Source: Caldovatus sediminis
GTDB lineage: Bacteria; Pseudomonadota; Alphaproteobacteria; Acetobacterales; Acetobacteraceae
DNA length: 64,000 nt
Direction: 5' to 3'
Assembly (NCBI RefSeq): GCF_014644455.1
Contig: NZ_BMKS01000012.1
Location: 1-64,000 of the forward strand
In this document: piece after piece, positions 43,667 through 53,303 of the stretch
How positions within the stretch are numbered: position 1 is the stretch's first letter
Layout of the letters: every line of letters starts with the position of its first letter
Notes under the pieces: generated by a model
What the model saw: only the letters and a program-made list of their open reading frames with translations
What the model was told of the DNA's origin: nothing
The model's database searches: none
Translations under genes and position numbers: made by a program

Positions 43667-46050
43667 GCATGCGGCTCCCTTCCGGCGCGGAGCGCGTTGA
43701 GGATCACGATCAGCGAGGAGGAGGACATCACCGCCGCCGCGACCAGCGGCGTCGCGAGGCCGGCGACCGCGGCGGGCACCGCGACGACGTTGTAGATCAG
43801 GCTGAAGGCGATGTTCTGCCGCGCGATCCGCTGCGCCCGGCGCGCCACGACGATGGCGGCGGGGAGGGCGGCGAGGCCGGCCTCGCCGCGGAGCACCAGG
43901 TCGGACGCGGTCTGGGCGAGGTCGGTGGCCCCGGCGGGGCTGACCGAGACATGCGCGAGCGCGAGGGCGGTGGCGTCGTTGATGCCGTCGCCCACCATCA
44001 GCGGGCGGCGGCCCTGGGCGCGCAGCGCCGCGATGCGCGCGGCCTTGGCCTCGGGCGAGGCGTGCGCGGTCCAGGGCCCGGTGCCGGTCATCCGCGCCGC
44101 GTGCTCGACGGCCTCCGTCCCGTCGCCCGAAAGGAGCTCGGTCGAGAGACCGAGGCGGTGCAGCGCCGCGACGGCCTCGCCCGCATCCTCGCGCAGGCGG
44201 TCGGCGAAGCGGAAGGCGACGGCAGGGGCGCTGCCGGCGCGGTAGTAGAGCGTCATGCCCTCGTCCGGAGCCGCCGCGACGCCGCAGAAGGCGGCGCTGC
44301 CGAGCCGCTCGGCGCCGCGCCGGAGGCCGGCGCCGGGGATCTCCTGCACGCCCTCGGCGGCGGCGGCCTCGGGGCAGGCGCGCACCAGGGCGCGGGCGAG
44401 AGGGTGGCGCGAGGCGCGGGCGAGCGCGGCGGCGGCGCGCAGGCTGGCGGGATCGCGCGCCGGGTCGGGCAGCAGCACCGGCCGGCCCTCGGTCAGCGTG
44501 CCGGTCTTGTCGAGCACCGCATGGTCGGCAGTGGCGAGGCGTTCCAGCGCCGTCGGCGCCGCGACCAGGACGCCGCGGCGGAACAGTGCCCCGACCGCGA
44601 CCACCTGCACCGCGGGCACGGCGATGGCGAGGGCGCAGGGGCAGGTGATGATCAGCGCGGCGACCGCCGGCACCAGCGCCTCCTGCCAGGAGGCATCGAG
44701 ACCCGCCCACCAGCCAAGGAAGGTGCCAAGGGCGACCGTCAGCGCCACCGGCACGTAGAGCCGCGCCGCCTTGTCGGCGACCGAGACGAAGCGGCTCTTC
44801 GCCTGCTCCGCGCGCTCGAGCAGCCGCGCCAGGGCGGCGAGCGAGCCGTCGGTGGCGGCGGCGGTGACGCGCAGGCGGAACGGCGCCCCCATGTTCACCC
44901 CGCCCGCGGGCAGCGGGTCGCCTGCGGCGAACCGGCGTGGCAGGCTCTCCCCCGAGGTCGCGCTGGTGTCGAGCAGCGCCTCCGCCGCGTCGGTACCCTC
45001 GATCACGCCGTCGAGGCGCAGCCGCTCGCCGGCGGCGACCAGCAGGCGGTCGCCGGGGCGGACCCGCTCGACCGGCACGGCGCGGGTGGTGCCATCGGGC
45101 TGCAGCAGCGCGACGCTGCCCTCCTGCAGCGCGAGCAGTTCCGCCGCCGCCTGGCGCGCCTTGCGCCGCGCCGCGCGGTCGAGCACGCGGCCGGCGAGCA
45201 GCAGGGCGAGCAGCGCGGTGGCGCCGTCGAACCAGGTGTAGGGGCCGTTGCGCACCGCCTCGGACAGGCTCATCGCCGCGGTGGCGAGGACGCCGATCGA
45301 GATCGCCAGGTCCATGTTCGCGCGACGCGCGCGCAGGGCGTCGAGCGCCGAGCGGTAGAAGGGCAGGCCGGCCACGGCGATCACCGGCAGGCCGATCAGC
45401 GCGGCGAGCCAGTGCATCGCCGCGCGGGTCGCCTCGCCCATGTCCCAGCCGACCCAGACGGCGACCGAGACGAGCATCACGTTCATCGCGCCGAAGGCGG
45501 CGATGCCGAGGGCGCGGATCAGGGCGCGGCCCTCCTCGTCCTCGGTGGCGCGCAGGCAGGCCGGCGACCAGGGCGCGACGCGGAAGCCGAGGCGCGCGAG
45601 GAGGGCGGCGAAGTCGTTGGCGCGGGCGTTCGGCCCGCGCCAGGCGACGGCGAGCCGCCGCGAGGAGAGGCTGGCGCGGGCGCGCAGCACGTCGGGCTCG
45701 GCGGCGAGCGCCTGCTCGACCAGCCAGACGCAGGCGCCGCAGGTGAGGCCCGAGACCATCAGCTCCAGGCCGTGGACGCCGTCCTCGCGCTCCGCGCGCG
45801 CGAGCGGCGCGAAGTCGGTCGCCGGCGGCTCGGCCGCGGGCCGCAGCGTGCCGCCGGACGCGGCGGCCTCGCGCCGGCGGTAGAAGGCGTCGAGGCCGAG
45901 GCCGGAGACCAGCGCGTGCGCCGCCTCGCACCCGACGCAGCAGAACCGCGCCTGGCCCGGCGCGAGCGGCGCGCCGCAATGCGCGCAGGCAACCGTCGCC
46001 GGGCTGACGGCTTCGGCCGGCGCCGGAGCGATGCGGCCGAGCGAACTCAT
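43654..46050 (-). CDS. ccoI: Copper-translocating P-type ATPase CcoI/FixI
   Basis: This 798-residue P1B ATPase exports Cu for the Cu(B) site of cbb3 oxidase. N-terminal cysteine clusters (Cys22/25 and Cys37/38/41) form the FixI-type zinc-ribbon-like segment, and the HMA domain has GLTCGACVWLVEQ (Cys104, Cys107). The membrane CPC motif is at 470-472 (ITCPCALA), the phosphorylation motif DKTGT at 514-518 and the hinge GDGINDATAL near 710. Overlap with ccoH (ATGA) and with ccoS couples translation. Confidence 0.96.
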   Translation of the reverse strand: MSSLGRIAPAPAEAVSPATVACAHCGAPLAPGQARFCCVGCEAAHALVSGLGLDAFYRRREAAASGGTLRPAAEPPATDFAPLARAEREDGVHGLELMVSGLTCGACVWLVEQALAAEPDVLRARASLSSRRLAVAWRGPNARANDFAALLARLGFRVAPWSPACLRATEDEEGRALIRALGIAAFGAMNVMLVSVAVWVGWDMGEATRAAMHWLAALIGLPVIAVAGLPFYRSALDALRARRANMDLAISIGVLATAAMSLSEAVRNGPYTWFDGATALLALLLAGRVLDRAARRKARQAAAELLALQEGSVALLQPDGTTRAVPVERVRPGDRLLVAAGERLRLDGVIEGTDAAEALLDTSATSGESLPRRFAAGDPLPAGGVNMGAPFRLRVTAAATDGSLAALARLLERAEQAKSRFVSVADKAARLYVPVALTVALGTFLGWWAGLDASWQEALVPAVAALIITCPCALAIAVPAVQVVAVGALFRRGVLVAAPTALERLATADHAVLDKTGTLTEGRPVLLPDPARDPASLRAAAALARASRHPLARALVRACPEAAAAEGVQEIPGAGLRRGAERLGSAAFCGVAAAPDEGMTLYYRAGSAPAVAFRFADRLREDAGEAVAALHRLGLSTELLSGDGTEAVEHAARMTGTGPWTAHASPEAKAARIAALRAQGRRPLMVGDGINDATALALAHVSVSPAGATDLAQTASDLVLRGEAGLAALPAAIVVARRAQRIARQNIAFSLIYNVVAVPAAVAGLATPLVAAAVMSSSSLIVILNALRAGREPHAWTR

Positions 46051-46529
46051 CGGAGCAGCAGCCGCTGGCGGAGGTCGAGGCGCTCGCCGTGCGGTCCGGA
46101 GAGGGTGAGGCGCGCCTCCCACTGGCCGGCGCGCGCGCCGTGCAGCGCGGCGATCCAGCGGCCGGGGCCGGCCAGGGCGAAGTCGAGCGGCAGCTCCGTG
46201 CCCTCGAGCGGCCGCAGCAGCACGCCCCGCACCTGCGCCTCGAGCGGCCGGCCGTCGCGGTCGGAGGCGGCGAGGGTCAGCGCCTCGCCTTCCGCCAGCG
46301 CGATCTCGGCCCGCCAGCCGAGCGCGTCCTGACGCGCCGCCTCCGCGAGCACCTCGTTGTACCCCCGCCCGCGCTCGTAGGCGCGACTGACCGTCACGCC
46401 GGGGAAGGTGGCGAGCGCGAGATGGACCATCACCGCGTTCACCGCGAACACCGCGAGCATCCCGCCGACGAACACCCACGGGATCCAGGCGGAGCGGCGG
46501 GGGGAGGGGGGCGGCCTCGTCTCGTTCAT
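46047..46529 (-). CDS. ccoH: cbb3 oxidase assembly protein FixH/CcoH
   Basis: This 160-residue protein has a single N-terminal membrane helix (WIPWVFVGGMLAVFAVNAVM) and a periplasmic beta-rich domain with SRAYERGRGYNEVLAEAARQ, the typical FixH motif Y-x-x-G-x-x-Y-N. FixH/CcoH is required for maturation and stays bound to the assembled oxidase in some species. It overlaps ccoG at its start and ccoI at its end by four bases each. Confidence 0.92.
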   Translation of the reverse strand: MNETRPPPSPRRSAWIPWVFVGGMLAVFAVNAVMVHLALATFPGVTVSRAYERGRGYNEVLAEAARQDALGWRAEIALAEGEALTLAASDRDGRPLEAQVRGVLLRPLEGTELPLDFALAGPGRWIAALHGARAGQWEARLTLSGPHGERLDLRQRLLLR

Positions 46530-48043
46530 GGCCTGGGACCCAGGAAAATGCTGTCCTCGCGCGCGGCGACGCGGCCGCCCGCGTCGAGCAGGCGGAAGGT
46601 GACGGGCGTGGACTCCCGCAGGCCGAGGCCCGGCGGCGCGGTGACGAAGACGCGGTACTGGGCGAGCCCGTCCGGCCGCGCCGCGAGCAGCGGGCGCCCC
46701 TCGGCGTCGCTCTCCGCGGGGTCCTGCACCGTGAGCCGCAGACCCGCCGGGGCGTCGAGCGCGAGCGCGAGCGTCGGCGCCTCGCGCGTCTTGTTGGCGA
46801 TCTTCAGGGTGTAGCCGTTGCGCACGCCGCCGTCCGCGAGACGCACGAAGGTCGGTGCGCGGTCGTGGATCACCGTCACGCTCAGCGTCTCGCGCAGCAG
46901 GAGGGCGGTGAGCATGGCGAGGCCGACGGCGGAGAGCATTCCCGCATAGACCAGGGTGCGCGGGCGGATGACGCGGGGCGCCTTGCGCGCCGCCATGCCG
47001 CGGGCGAAGCGCTGGGGCCCGGGCGGCAGATTCGCCACCGCGGCCTCGCTGGCGGCGAGGTTGCTGAGCGTCTCGAAGGCGATCAGCCCCTTCGGGCGGC
47101 CGAGCCGCTCCATGATCTGGTCGCAGGCGTCTATGCAGAGGCCGCAGCCGATGCATTCGAGCTGCTGGCCGTCGCGGATGTCTATGCCGGTGGGGCAGAC
47201 ATGGACGCAGGCGTAGCAGTCCACGCAGTCGCCCACGCCCTGCGCCTTCGCCTTGCCGCGCGGCTCGCCGCGCCAGGCGCGGTAGGAGACGACGAGCGAG
47301 TGCTCGTCGAGCATCGCCGCCTGGAAGCGCGGCCAGGGGCACATGTAGGTGCAGACCTGCTCGCGCGCCCAGCCGGCGAGGACGTAGGTGGTCGCGGTGA
47401 ACAGGCCGAAGAAGAAGTAGACGCGGGCGGAGGCGGTGCCGGTCAGGATCTCCCGCGTCACCGTCGGCGCGTCGTTGAAGTACATGATCCAGGCGCCGCC
47501 GGTGGCCGCGGCGATGCCGAGCCAGGCGGCGTGCTTGGCGGCCTTCCTCGCCCACTTCGCCGCCGTCCAGGGCGCCTTGTCGAGGCGCATGCGCTCCACC
47601 CGGTCGCCCTCGATCAGCCGCTCGACCCACATGAAGAGGTCGGTCCAGACGGTCTGCGGGCAGGTGAAGCCGCACCACAGCCGGCCGAACAGCGAGGAGA
47701 CGGCGAATAGCGCGATGGCGCCGAGGATCAGCGCGCCGGCGAGGAAGTAGATCTCCTGCGGCCAGAGCTCGATCCAGAGGAAGAACAGGCGCGCATTGGC
47801 GATGTCCACCAGCACCGCCTGGTCGGGCACGCCGGACCCGCGGTCCCAGCGCAGCCAGGGCACGACGTAGTAGAGGCCGAGGCAGAGCGCGAGCACCGCC
47901 CACTTGATGCGGCGGACCGGGCCGCGCACGGCCTTCGGGTAGACCTTCTGGCGGTCGGCGTAGAGCGGCAGGTCCGCCGCCGGCGCCGGGCTCGCCGCCG
48001 CCGGCCGTGCCTGCAGCCGCTCCGGCGCCTTCATCTCGGACAT
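46526..48043 (-). CDS. ccoG: Cupric reductase CcoG/FixG (polyferredoxin)
   Basis: This 505-residue membrane polyferredoxin reduces Cu(II) for cbb3 biogenesis. After an N-terminal helix (AVLALCLGLYYVVPWL) come further helices and the cysteine motifs LWCGFTCPQTVW, GDCVDCYACVHVCPTG and CIGCGLCIDACD, which bind two [4Fe-4S] clusters. A C-terminal periplasmic Ig-like domain (about 390-500) follows the last helix. The gene begins 16 bases after ccoP. Confidence 0.95.
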   Translation of the reverse strand: MSEMKAPERLQARPAAASPAPAADLPLYADRQKVYPKAVRGPVRRIKWAVLALCLGLYYVVPWLRWDRGSGVPDQAVLVDIANARLFFLWIELWPQEIYFLAGALILGAIALFAVSSLFGRLWCGFTCPQTVWTDLFMWVERLIEGDRVERMRLDKAPWTAAKWARKAAKHAAWLGIAAATGGAWIMYFNDAPTVTREILTGTASARVYFFFGLFTATTYVLAGWAREQVCTYMCPWPRFQAAMLDEHSLVVSYRAWRGEPRGKAKAQGVGDCVDCYACVHVCPTGIDIRDGQQLECIGCGLCIDACDQIMERLGRPKGLIAFETLSNLAASEAAVANLPPGPQRFARGMAARKAPRVIRPRTLVYAGMLSAVGLAMLTALLLRETLSVTVIHDRAPTFVRLADGGVRNGYTLKIANKTREAPTLALALDAPAGLRLTVQDPAESDAEGRPLLAARPDGLAQYRVFVTAPPGLGLRESTPVTFRLLDAGGRVAAREDSIFLGPRP

Positions 48044-48059
48044 GCCCGCCGCCGCCCCG

Positions 48060-48929
48060 CTATTCGCCGCCGCCCAGGGCGTGGACGTAGACGGTGAGCA
48101 TGTTGATCACCGCCGGGTCGAGCCGCCCCTGCCAGGCCGGCATCACGCCGCCGCGCGAGAAGGCGATGCTGCGCACGACCGAGGCCTTGTCGCCGCCGTA
48201 GAGCCACACCTGGTCGGACAGGCGCGGCGCGCCGAGCTCGCGGTTGCCCTCGCCGCGCTCGCCGTGGCAGCTCGCGCAGTTCTCGGCGTAGATCGCGGCG
48301 CCGCGCGCCGCCGCCGCCTGGTCGCCGGCGCGGCCGGAGAGCGAGAGCACGTATTCCGCGACGTCGTTCACCTGCGCCGCGCTCAGCAGGCCGTCGGCGA
48401 GGAAGCGCGGCATCTGCGACTGGCGCGCCCGCTCGTCCTCGGTGTTGCGGACGCCGTGCAGGATGGTGGTGCGGATCGCCTCCAGGCTGCCGCCCCAGAT
48501 CCAGTCGTCGTCGGCGAGGCTCGGGAAGCCGCCCGGCGCACCCTGGCCGCCGGCGCCGTGGCAGCCGGCGCAGGTGTTGGCGAAGGCGGCGCGGCCGCCG
48601 GCGAGGGCGAAGGCGCGCAGCTCCGGGTCGGCCGCGATCTCTCCCGGCGTGGTCGCGCGCAGGCGGGCCATCATGGGCTCGAGCCGCGCCTGGTGCGCCT
48701 GCATCTCGCCCACGACCGCCTCGCGCGCGATCCACCCGGTCAGGCCCGTCGCCCCGCGGATCGGCAGCGACGGAAAGAGGATCATCCACAGCACGGCGAA
48801 GGCGATGGTCGCGTAGAACACCAGCAGCCACCAGCGCGGCAGCGGGGTGTTCAGCTCCTTGATCCCGTCCCACTCGTGGCCGGTGGTCTCGGTGCCGGTG
48901 ACGTGGTCCTTCTCGATCTTGGTCGGCAT
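48060..48929 (-). CDS. ccoP: cbb3 oxidase subunit III (dihaem cytochrome c)
   Basis: This 289-residue membrane-anchored dihaem cytochrome passes electrons from cytochrome c or bc1 to CcoO/CcoN. An N-terminal helix (LLVFYATIAFAVLWMILFP, about 35-53) follows the conserved HEWDGIKELNTPLPRWW. Haem c sites are CAGCH (120-124) and CASCH (218-222), each with a distal methionine (QMPRF; VMPAW). The gap to ccoQ is 11 bases. Confidence 0.97.
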   Translation of the reverse strand: MPTKIEKDHVTGTETTGHEWDGIKELNTPLPRWWLLVFYATIAFAVLWMILFPSLPIRGATGLTGWIAREAVVGEMQAHQARLEPMMARLRATTPGEIAADPELRAFALAGGRAAFANTCAGCHGAGGQGAPGGFPSLADDDWIWGGSLEAIRTTILHGVRNTEDERARQSQMPRFLADGLLSAAQVNDVAEYVLSLSGRAGDQAAAARGAAIYAENCASCHGERGEGNRELGAPRLSDQVWLYGGDKASVVRSIAFSRGGVMPAWQGRLDPAVINMLTVYVHALGGGE

Positions 48930-48940
48930 CGGGGCGCTCC

Positions 48941-49147
48941 TCAGGCCCGGCTGTCGTGCGGCGCGGCGCCGCGCGCGGCCCCCCCGCGCGGCTTGTCGTC
49001 GCGCAGCGGGATGTCCGCCTGCGCCTCGTAGTGGCGGCGCTTCGACGGGCGCAGGACCAGCACCAGCATCGCGACGAAGAGCAGGAAGAACCACACCACC
49101 CAGAGCGACCTCAGCGTCGGGTAGAGGGCGATCAGCGTGTCCATCAT
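48941..49147 (-). CDS. ccoQ: cbb3 oxidase subunit CcoQ
   Basis: This 68-residue single-pass membrane protein has one helix (LWVVWFFLLFVAMLVLVL), the basic stretch RPSKRRHYEAQADIPLRDD typical of CcoQ, and a short disordered tail. It stabilises the complex and is not itself redox-active. It lies between ccoO and ccoP in the canonical order. Confidence 0.92.
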   Translation of the reverse strand: MMDTLIALYPTLRSLWVVWFFLLFVAMLVLVLRPSKRRHYEAQADIPLRDDKPRGGAARGAAPHDSRA

Positions 49148-49166
49148 GGCGGCGAGCCCCTCTCCC

Positions 49167-49898
49167 TCACTGCTGGCGGAGCTGCTCGGGCGTCACGTCG
49201 CGGAACTCCACGAGCGTGCCGAGCATCTGCAGGTAGGCGATGAGCGCGTCCATCTCCGTCACCCGGCTCGGGTCGCCGTCGAAGGCGGCCTGGCGCGCCT
49301 TCGGGTAGCGCGACTGGAACCCGCTCGGGTCCAGGTCGGGCCGCGCCTGCGCCACCAGGTCTGCGCGCGCGGCGGCGATCATCTCGTCGCTGTACGGCAC
49401 GCCGAGGCGGCGCAGCGCGCGCAGGTGCTCGGCGATGTCGCCGTACTCGAGGGGCCGGTCGAGGAAGGCGTAGGGCGGCATCACGCTGTCCGGCACGAGC
49501 GCACGCGGGTTGCGCAGGTGCTCCGCGTGCCAGTCGTCCGAGTAGCGTCCGCCGACGCGCGCCAGGTCCGGCCCCGTGCGCTTCGAGCCCCACTGGAAGG
49601 GCCGGTCGTACATGCTCTCCGCGGCGAGCGAGTAGTGGCCGTAGCGCTCCAGCTCGTCGCGGAAGGGCCGCACCATCTGGCTGTGGCAGGTGTAGCAGCC
49701 CTCGCGGACGTAGATGTTGCGCCCGGCGAGCTCGAGCGGGGTATAGGGACGCACCCCCTGGACCCGCTCGATCGTGGTCTCCACCGCGAACAGGGGAACG
49801 ATCTGCACGAGGCCGCCGATGGAGACCGTGATCAGCGTGAGCACGCCGAGCAGGATCAGGTTGCGCTCGATCTTGCCGTGGTCGAGCCAGCGGAACAT
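49167..49898 (-). CDS. ccoO: cbb3 oxidase subunit II (monohaem cytochrome c)
   Basis: This 243-residue cytochrome c subunit is anchored by one N-terminal helix. The haem c site is CYTCHS (68-73) in the segment [20 protein letters not shown], with a distal methionine further on in the conserved domain (SVMPPYAFL). It relays electrons from CcoP to the haem b of CcoN. It starts 12 bases after ccoN. Confidence 0.97.
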   Translation of the reverse strand: MFRWLDHGKIERNLILLGVLTLITVSIGGLVQIVPLFAVETTIERVQGVRPYTPLELAGRNIYVREGCYTCHSQMVRPFRDELERYGHYSLAAESMYDRPFQWGSKRTGPDLARVGGRYSDDWHAEHLRNPRALVPDSVMPPYAFLDRPLEYGDIAEHLRALRRLGVPYSDEMIAAARADLVAQARPDLDPSGFQSRYPKARQAAFDGDPSRVTEMDALIAYLQMLGTLVEFRDVTPEQLRQQ

Positions 49899-49910
49899 GG
49901 CGCGCCCTCC

Positions 49911-51431
49911 TCAGCCGGCCGCCGGGGCTGCGGCGATGGCGGGGGCGGGCGCCGCCGGGGCGGGCCGTGCCTCCTCCTCGCCTTCGTCGAGCGCCTCAGA
50001 GGTCGCGGTCCGCCACAGGTTGTAGGCCATGAGCAGCGCTCCGGTCAGGTAGAGCACGCCGCCGAGCGCGCGGATCACGTAGTAGGGGTGCATGGCGGCC
50101 ACCGTCTCGACGAAGCTGTACTGCAGGAAGCCCAGCTCGTCGTAGGCGCGCCACATCAGGCCCTGCATGATGCCCGACACCCACATCGCGGTGATGTAGA
50201 GGACGATGCCGAGGGTGGCGATCCAGAAGTGCCACTCGACCAGGCGCCGGCTCCACAGCCCGCGCTTGCCCCACAGCTTCGGCACCAGGTAGTAGAGCGC
50301 GCCGAAGGTGATGAAGCCGACCCAGCCCATCGCGCCCGAATGCACGTGGCCGATCGTCCAGTCGGTGTAGTGCGAGAGGGCGTTGACCGCCCGGATGGAC
50401 ATCACCGGCCCCTCGAAGGTGGACATGCCGTAGAAGCCGACGGCGACCACCGAGAAGCGCAGCCCGGGATCCGTGCGCAGCTTGTCCCACGCGCCCGAGA
50501 GCGTCATCAGGCCGTTGATCATGCCGCCCCAGCTCGGCATCCACAGCATCACGCTGAACACCATGCCGAGCGTCTGCGCCCAGTCGGGCAGCGCGGTGTA
50601 GTGCAGGTGGTGCGGGCCCGCCCAGATGTAGAGGAAGATCAGCGTCCAGAAGTGCACGATCGAGAGGCGGTAGGAGTAGATCGGCCGCTCCGCCTGCTTC
50701 GGGATGAAGTAGTACATCATGCCGAGGAAGCCGGCGGTGAGGAAGAAGCCCACCGCGTTGTGGCCGTACCACCACTGGATCATCGCGTCCTGCACGCCCG
50801 AGGCGGCGCCGTAGCTCTTGGCGTGGCCGAGGCTCACCGGCAGGGCGAGGTTGTTGCCGATGTGCAGCATCGCGATGGTGACGATGAAGGCGAGGTAGAA
50901 CCAGTTCGCCACGTAGATGTGCGGCTCCTCGCGCCGCAGGATGGTGCCGCCGAAGGCGACCAGGTAGGCGACCCAGACCACCGTCAGCCAGAGGTCCGCG
51001 TACCACTCGGGCTCCGCGTACTCCTTGCTCTGGGTGATGCCGAGCACGTAGCCGAGCGCCGCCATCACGATGAAGAACTGGTAGCCCCAGAACAGGAACC
51101 AGCCCATGTCCTCGCCGCCGTAGAGCCGCGCCCGGCAGGTCCGCTGCACGACGTAGAGCGAGGTGCCGAGCAGCGCGTTGCCGCCGAAGGCGAAGATCAC
51201 CGCGCTGGTGTGCACGGGCCGCAGCCGCCCGAAGGTGGTCCATTCGAGGTCGAGGTTGAGCAGCGGCCAGGCGAGCTGCGAGGCGATCACCACGCCCATC
51301 AGGAATCCGACCACGCCCCAGAAGACGGTGGCGATGGCGAAGGCGCGGATCGGGCCCTCGACGTAGTGTTCCGCCGCCCGCGGCGCGGTCCTTCGGCCGG
51401 CGGCGAGGGCGGCGGTGCCTCCGATGTGCAT
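49911..51431 (-). CDS. ccoN: cbb3 cytochrome c oxidase subunit I
   Basis: This 506-residue catalytic subunit of the high-affinity terminal oxidase has about twelve helices. Haem and copper ligands can be followed: His74 (low-spin haem b, [10 protein letters not shown]), His224 with His274 and His275 (Cu(B)), and His362 and His364 in [10 protein letters not shown] (haem b3 and b). The tyrosine of the cross-link lies in [12 protein letters not shown] (251-255). It pumps protons while reducing O2 at low oxygen. Start at 51431 after GGGGAGAAG. A perfect FNR box lies 85 bases upstream. Confidence 0.98.
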   Translation of the reverse strand: MHIGGTAALAAGRRTAPRAAEHYVEGPIRAFAIATVFWGVVGFLMGVVIASQLAWPLLNLDLEWTTFGRLRPVHTSAVIFAFGGNALLGTSLYVVQRTCRARLYGGEDMGWFLFWGYQFFIVMAALGYVLGITQSKEYAEPEWYADLWLTVVWVAYLVAFGGTILRREEPHIYVANWFYLAFIVTIAMLHIGNNLALPVSLGHAKSYGAASGVQDAMIQWWYGHNAVGFFLTAGFLGMMYYFIPKQAERPIYSYRLSIVHFWTLIFLYIWAGPHHLHYTALPDWAQTLGMVFSVMLWMPSWGGMINGLMTLSGAWDKLRTDPGLRFSVVAVGFYGMSTFEGPVMSIRAVNALSHYTDWTIGHVHSGAMGWVGFITFGALYYLVPKLWGKRGLWSRRLVEWHFWIATLGIVLYITAMWVSGIMQGLMWRAYDELGFLQYSFVETVAAMHPYYVIRALGGVLYLTGALLMAYNLWRTATSEALDEGEEEARPAPAAPAPAIAAAPAAG

Positions 51432-51515
51432 GCGGTGCTTCTCCCCGGGCGCGCGCCGCCCATCCCCGGCGGCCGGCGCCCACCAGCACGAGAGCGCATC
51501 GCGAGGGAGCTCTCC

Positions 51516-51529
51516 TTGATCCGAATCAA
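51516..51529. promoter_or_regulatory. Perfect FNR/FixK box between ccoN and the DUF2189 gene
   Basis: TTGATCCGAATCAA is an exact TTGAT-N4-ATCAA palindrome. On the plus strand a TAGCGT at 51551-51556 sits where a class II FNR promoter needs its -10, with the box centred about 41 bases before the predicted start near 51563. Leftward, the box is 85 bases upstream of ccoN with no strong -10 visible. Being symmetric, it could serve both directions. Confidence 0.8.
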
Positions 51530-51601
51530 ATCCTGCCGCCTCCGAGACGCTAGCGTGCGGCCGCGCGTCCAAGGCACGAAGCGAGGAGGAGACGAGCGCG
51601 C

Positions 51602-52381
51602 ATGTCCATAGACGTCACGCCGGCGCCCCCGCACGCGCCCTCACCCATCCGCCTGGTGGCGACGGACCGGCCATGGACCTGGCTGGCGGCGGGCTGGCGT
51701 GACCTGATGGCCGCGCCGCATGTCGGCTTCACCTACGGCGCGGCGCTGACCGCCTGCGGCTGGGCGCTGGTGCTGCTGCTGATCTGGGCCGGCGCGCTGT
51801 GGGCGATCCTGCCGGCGACGGCGGGGTTCTTCCTCGTCGCTCCGCTGCTCGCGGCCGGGCTCTACGAGGCGAGCCGGCGGCGGGAGAGGGGCGAGGCGGT
51901 GGCGCTTGCCGTCTGCGTCCGCGGCTTCACCCGCAACGCCTCCCAGCTCGCGCTGATGGGCGTCGTCCTGCTGCTGCTGCACCTGTTCTGGGTGCGCGTG
52001 GCGGCGCTGATCTTCGGGCTGTTCTTCGGCCTCGGCTTCTCTCCGCCCCTGGAGCAGCTGCCGCTCGCGATGCTGCGCTCCGACGCGCTGCTGCCCTTCC
52101 TGGTCGTCGGCACCGGCGTCGGCGCGGCGTTCGCGGCCGTGGCCTTCGCGGTCTCGGCGGTGTCCATCCCGATGCTCGTGGACCGGGACGTCACGGCGAT
52201 CGAGGCGGTGCTCGTCAGCCTCCGCGCGGTCGCGGCCAATCCCTCCGCGATGGCGTTCTGGGCGGGGCTGATCGTGGTGTTCACGGCGATGGCGCTGGTT
52301 CCCTTCTTCCTCGGCCTGGCGTTCGTGCTGCCGCTCGTCGGGCACGCCACCTGGCACGCCTATCGCGATCTCGTCCGCTAG
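51602..52381 (+). CDS. DUF2189 integral membrane protein
   Basis: This 259-residue inner-membrane protein has about six helices. The N-terminal segment [20 protein letters not shown] and the central [25 protein letters not shown] and [12 protein letters not shown] motifs match DUF2189. Members lie next to cbb3 oxidase genes in many alphaproteobacteria, and this one shares the ccoN FNR box. Function is unknown; a role in low-oxygen respiration is inferred from position and promoter. Confidence 0.85.
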   Translation: MSIDVTPAPPHAPSPIRLVATDRPWTWLAAGWRDLMAAPHVGFTYGAALTACGWALVLLLIWAGALWAILPATAGFFLVAPLLAAGLYEASRRRERGEAVALAVCVRGFTRNASQLALMGVVLLLLHLFWVRVAALIFGLFFGLGFSPPLEQLPLAMLRSDALLPFLVVGTGVGAAFAAVAFAVSAVSIPMLVDRDVTAIEAVLVSLRAVAANPSAMAFWAGLIVVFTAMALVPFFLGLAFVLPLVGHATWHAYRDLVR

Positions 52382-52504
52382 CGGATCGGACGGCGAACGC
52401 GCCGTTACGCTTCGTCACGCGCGGCGCCGCGCGCTGCAATGCGCGCGTTACATGCCGCAGGCATGTTCCTCGCGTCGGTCGCAACGGACCGGATGGAGGA
52501 TCGG

Positions 52505-53179
52505 ATGCGCAGGAACGTGAAGGTTGCGCTGCTCGCGGCGACGGTTGTCGGGCTCGGCGCAGTGGGCGCGGCGGCTCTCGCCCAGCCAGGGCCCGGCGGC
52601 GGCCCGATGGCGGGGCCCGGCGGCGGCCCGATGATGGGCGCCCCCGGCGGCGGGCCTGGCGGCGGTCCCGGCTGGCATCGCGGCGGCCCGGGTCGCCGCG
52701 GCGGCAACGGATTCGCCGCCGGCGAGGCCTTCGCCCGTGCCGACGCCAACGCCGACGGGCGAGTGACGCCCGAGGAGGGCTGGGCCTGGCTGCAGGCGCG
52801 GTTCGCCGAGGTGGACGCGAACGGCGACGGCGCCGTCACCCTCGAGGAGCTGCGCGCCCATGCGGCGGCGCGACTCGGGGAGAGGCGCCAGGGGAGCGCG
52901 CCCCCGCCACGGGTGCAGGCGCGATTCGAGGAGCGCGGGGCGATGGTCTTCCGCTTCATCGACGCCAACAGCGACGGGCGGATCACCCTCGAGGAGCTGC
53001 GGCCCATGGCCGAGGCGTGGTTCCGTGCCCGCGACCGCAACGGCGACGGGGCGCTCTCGCGCGATGAGGTCCGGCCCGCCCGCCGCGGCCACTGGCGGGG
53101 CGGCCCGTCCCCGGCGGCGGTGCAGGACGACGGCACCGCGGCACCCCAGCGGCCGTCCGGCCCGCTGCAGACCCGCTAG
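52505..53179 (+). CDS. Secreted EF-hand protein with four calcium loops
   Basis: This 224-residue protein has a signal peptide (cleavage near ALAQ, about residue 27) and a Gly/Pro/Met-rich linker. Four EF-hand loops follow at 80-91 (DANADGRVTPEE), 104-115 (DANGDGAVTLEE), 153-164 (DANSDGRITLEE) and 177-188 (DRNGDGALSRDE). All have the canonical acidic positions, so the protein probably binds calcium in the periplasm. GGAGG lies five bases before the ATG at 52505; an upstream ATG at 52439 would disrupt the signal peptide. No partner is evident. Confidence 0.88.
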   Translation: MRRNVKVALLAATVVGLGAVGAAALAQPGPGGGPMAGPGGGPMMGAPGGGPGGGPGWHRGGPGRRGGNGFAAGEAFARADANADGRVTPEEGWAWLQARFAEVDANGDGAVTLEELRAHAAARLGERRQGSAPPPRVQARFEERGAMVFRFIDANSDGRITLEELRPMAEAWFRARDRNGDGALSRDEVRPARRGHWRGGPSPAAVQDDGTAAPQRPSGPLQTR

Positions 53180-53303
53180 ATCGGCCGCGCGCCGGGCGAG
53201 GCCGGTGCCGGCCGGCAGCGTGATCCGCGGTCGGCCGGCATCGCCCGCGCCTCGCTCCCCCGGGCCCGGGCCGGCCGGCCGGCGGTGGCGCCAGGCGGGC
53301 TAC

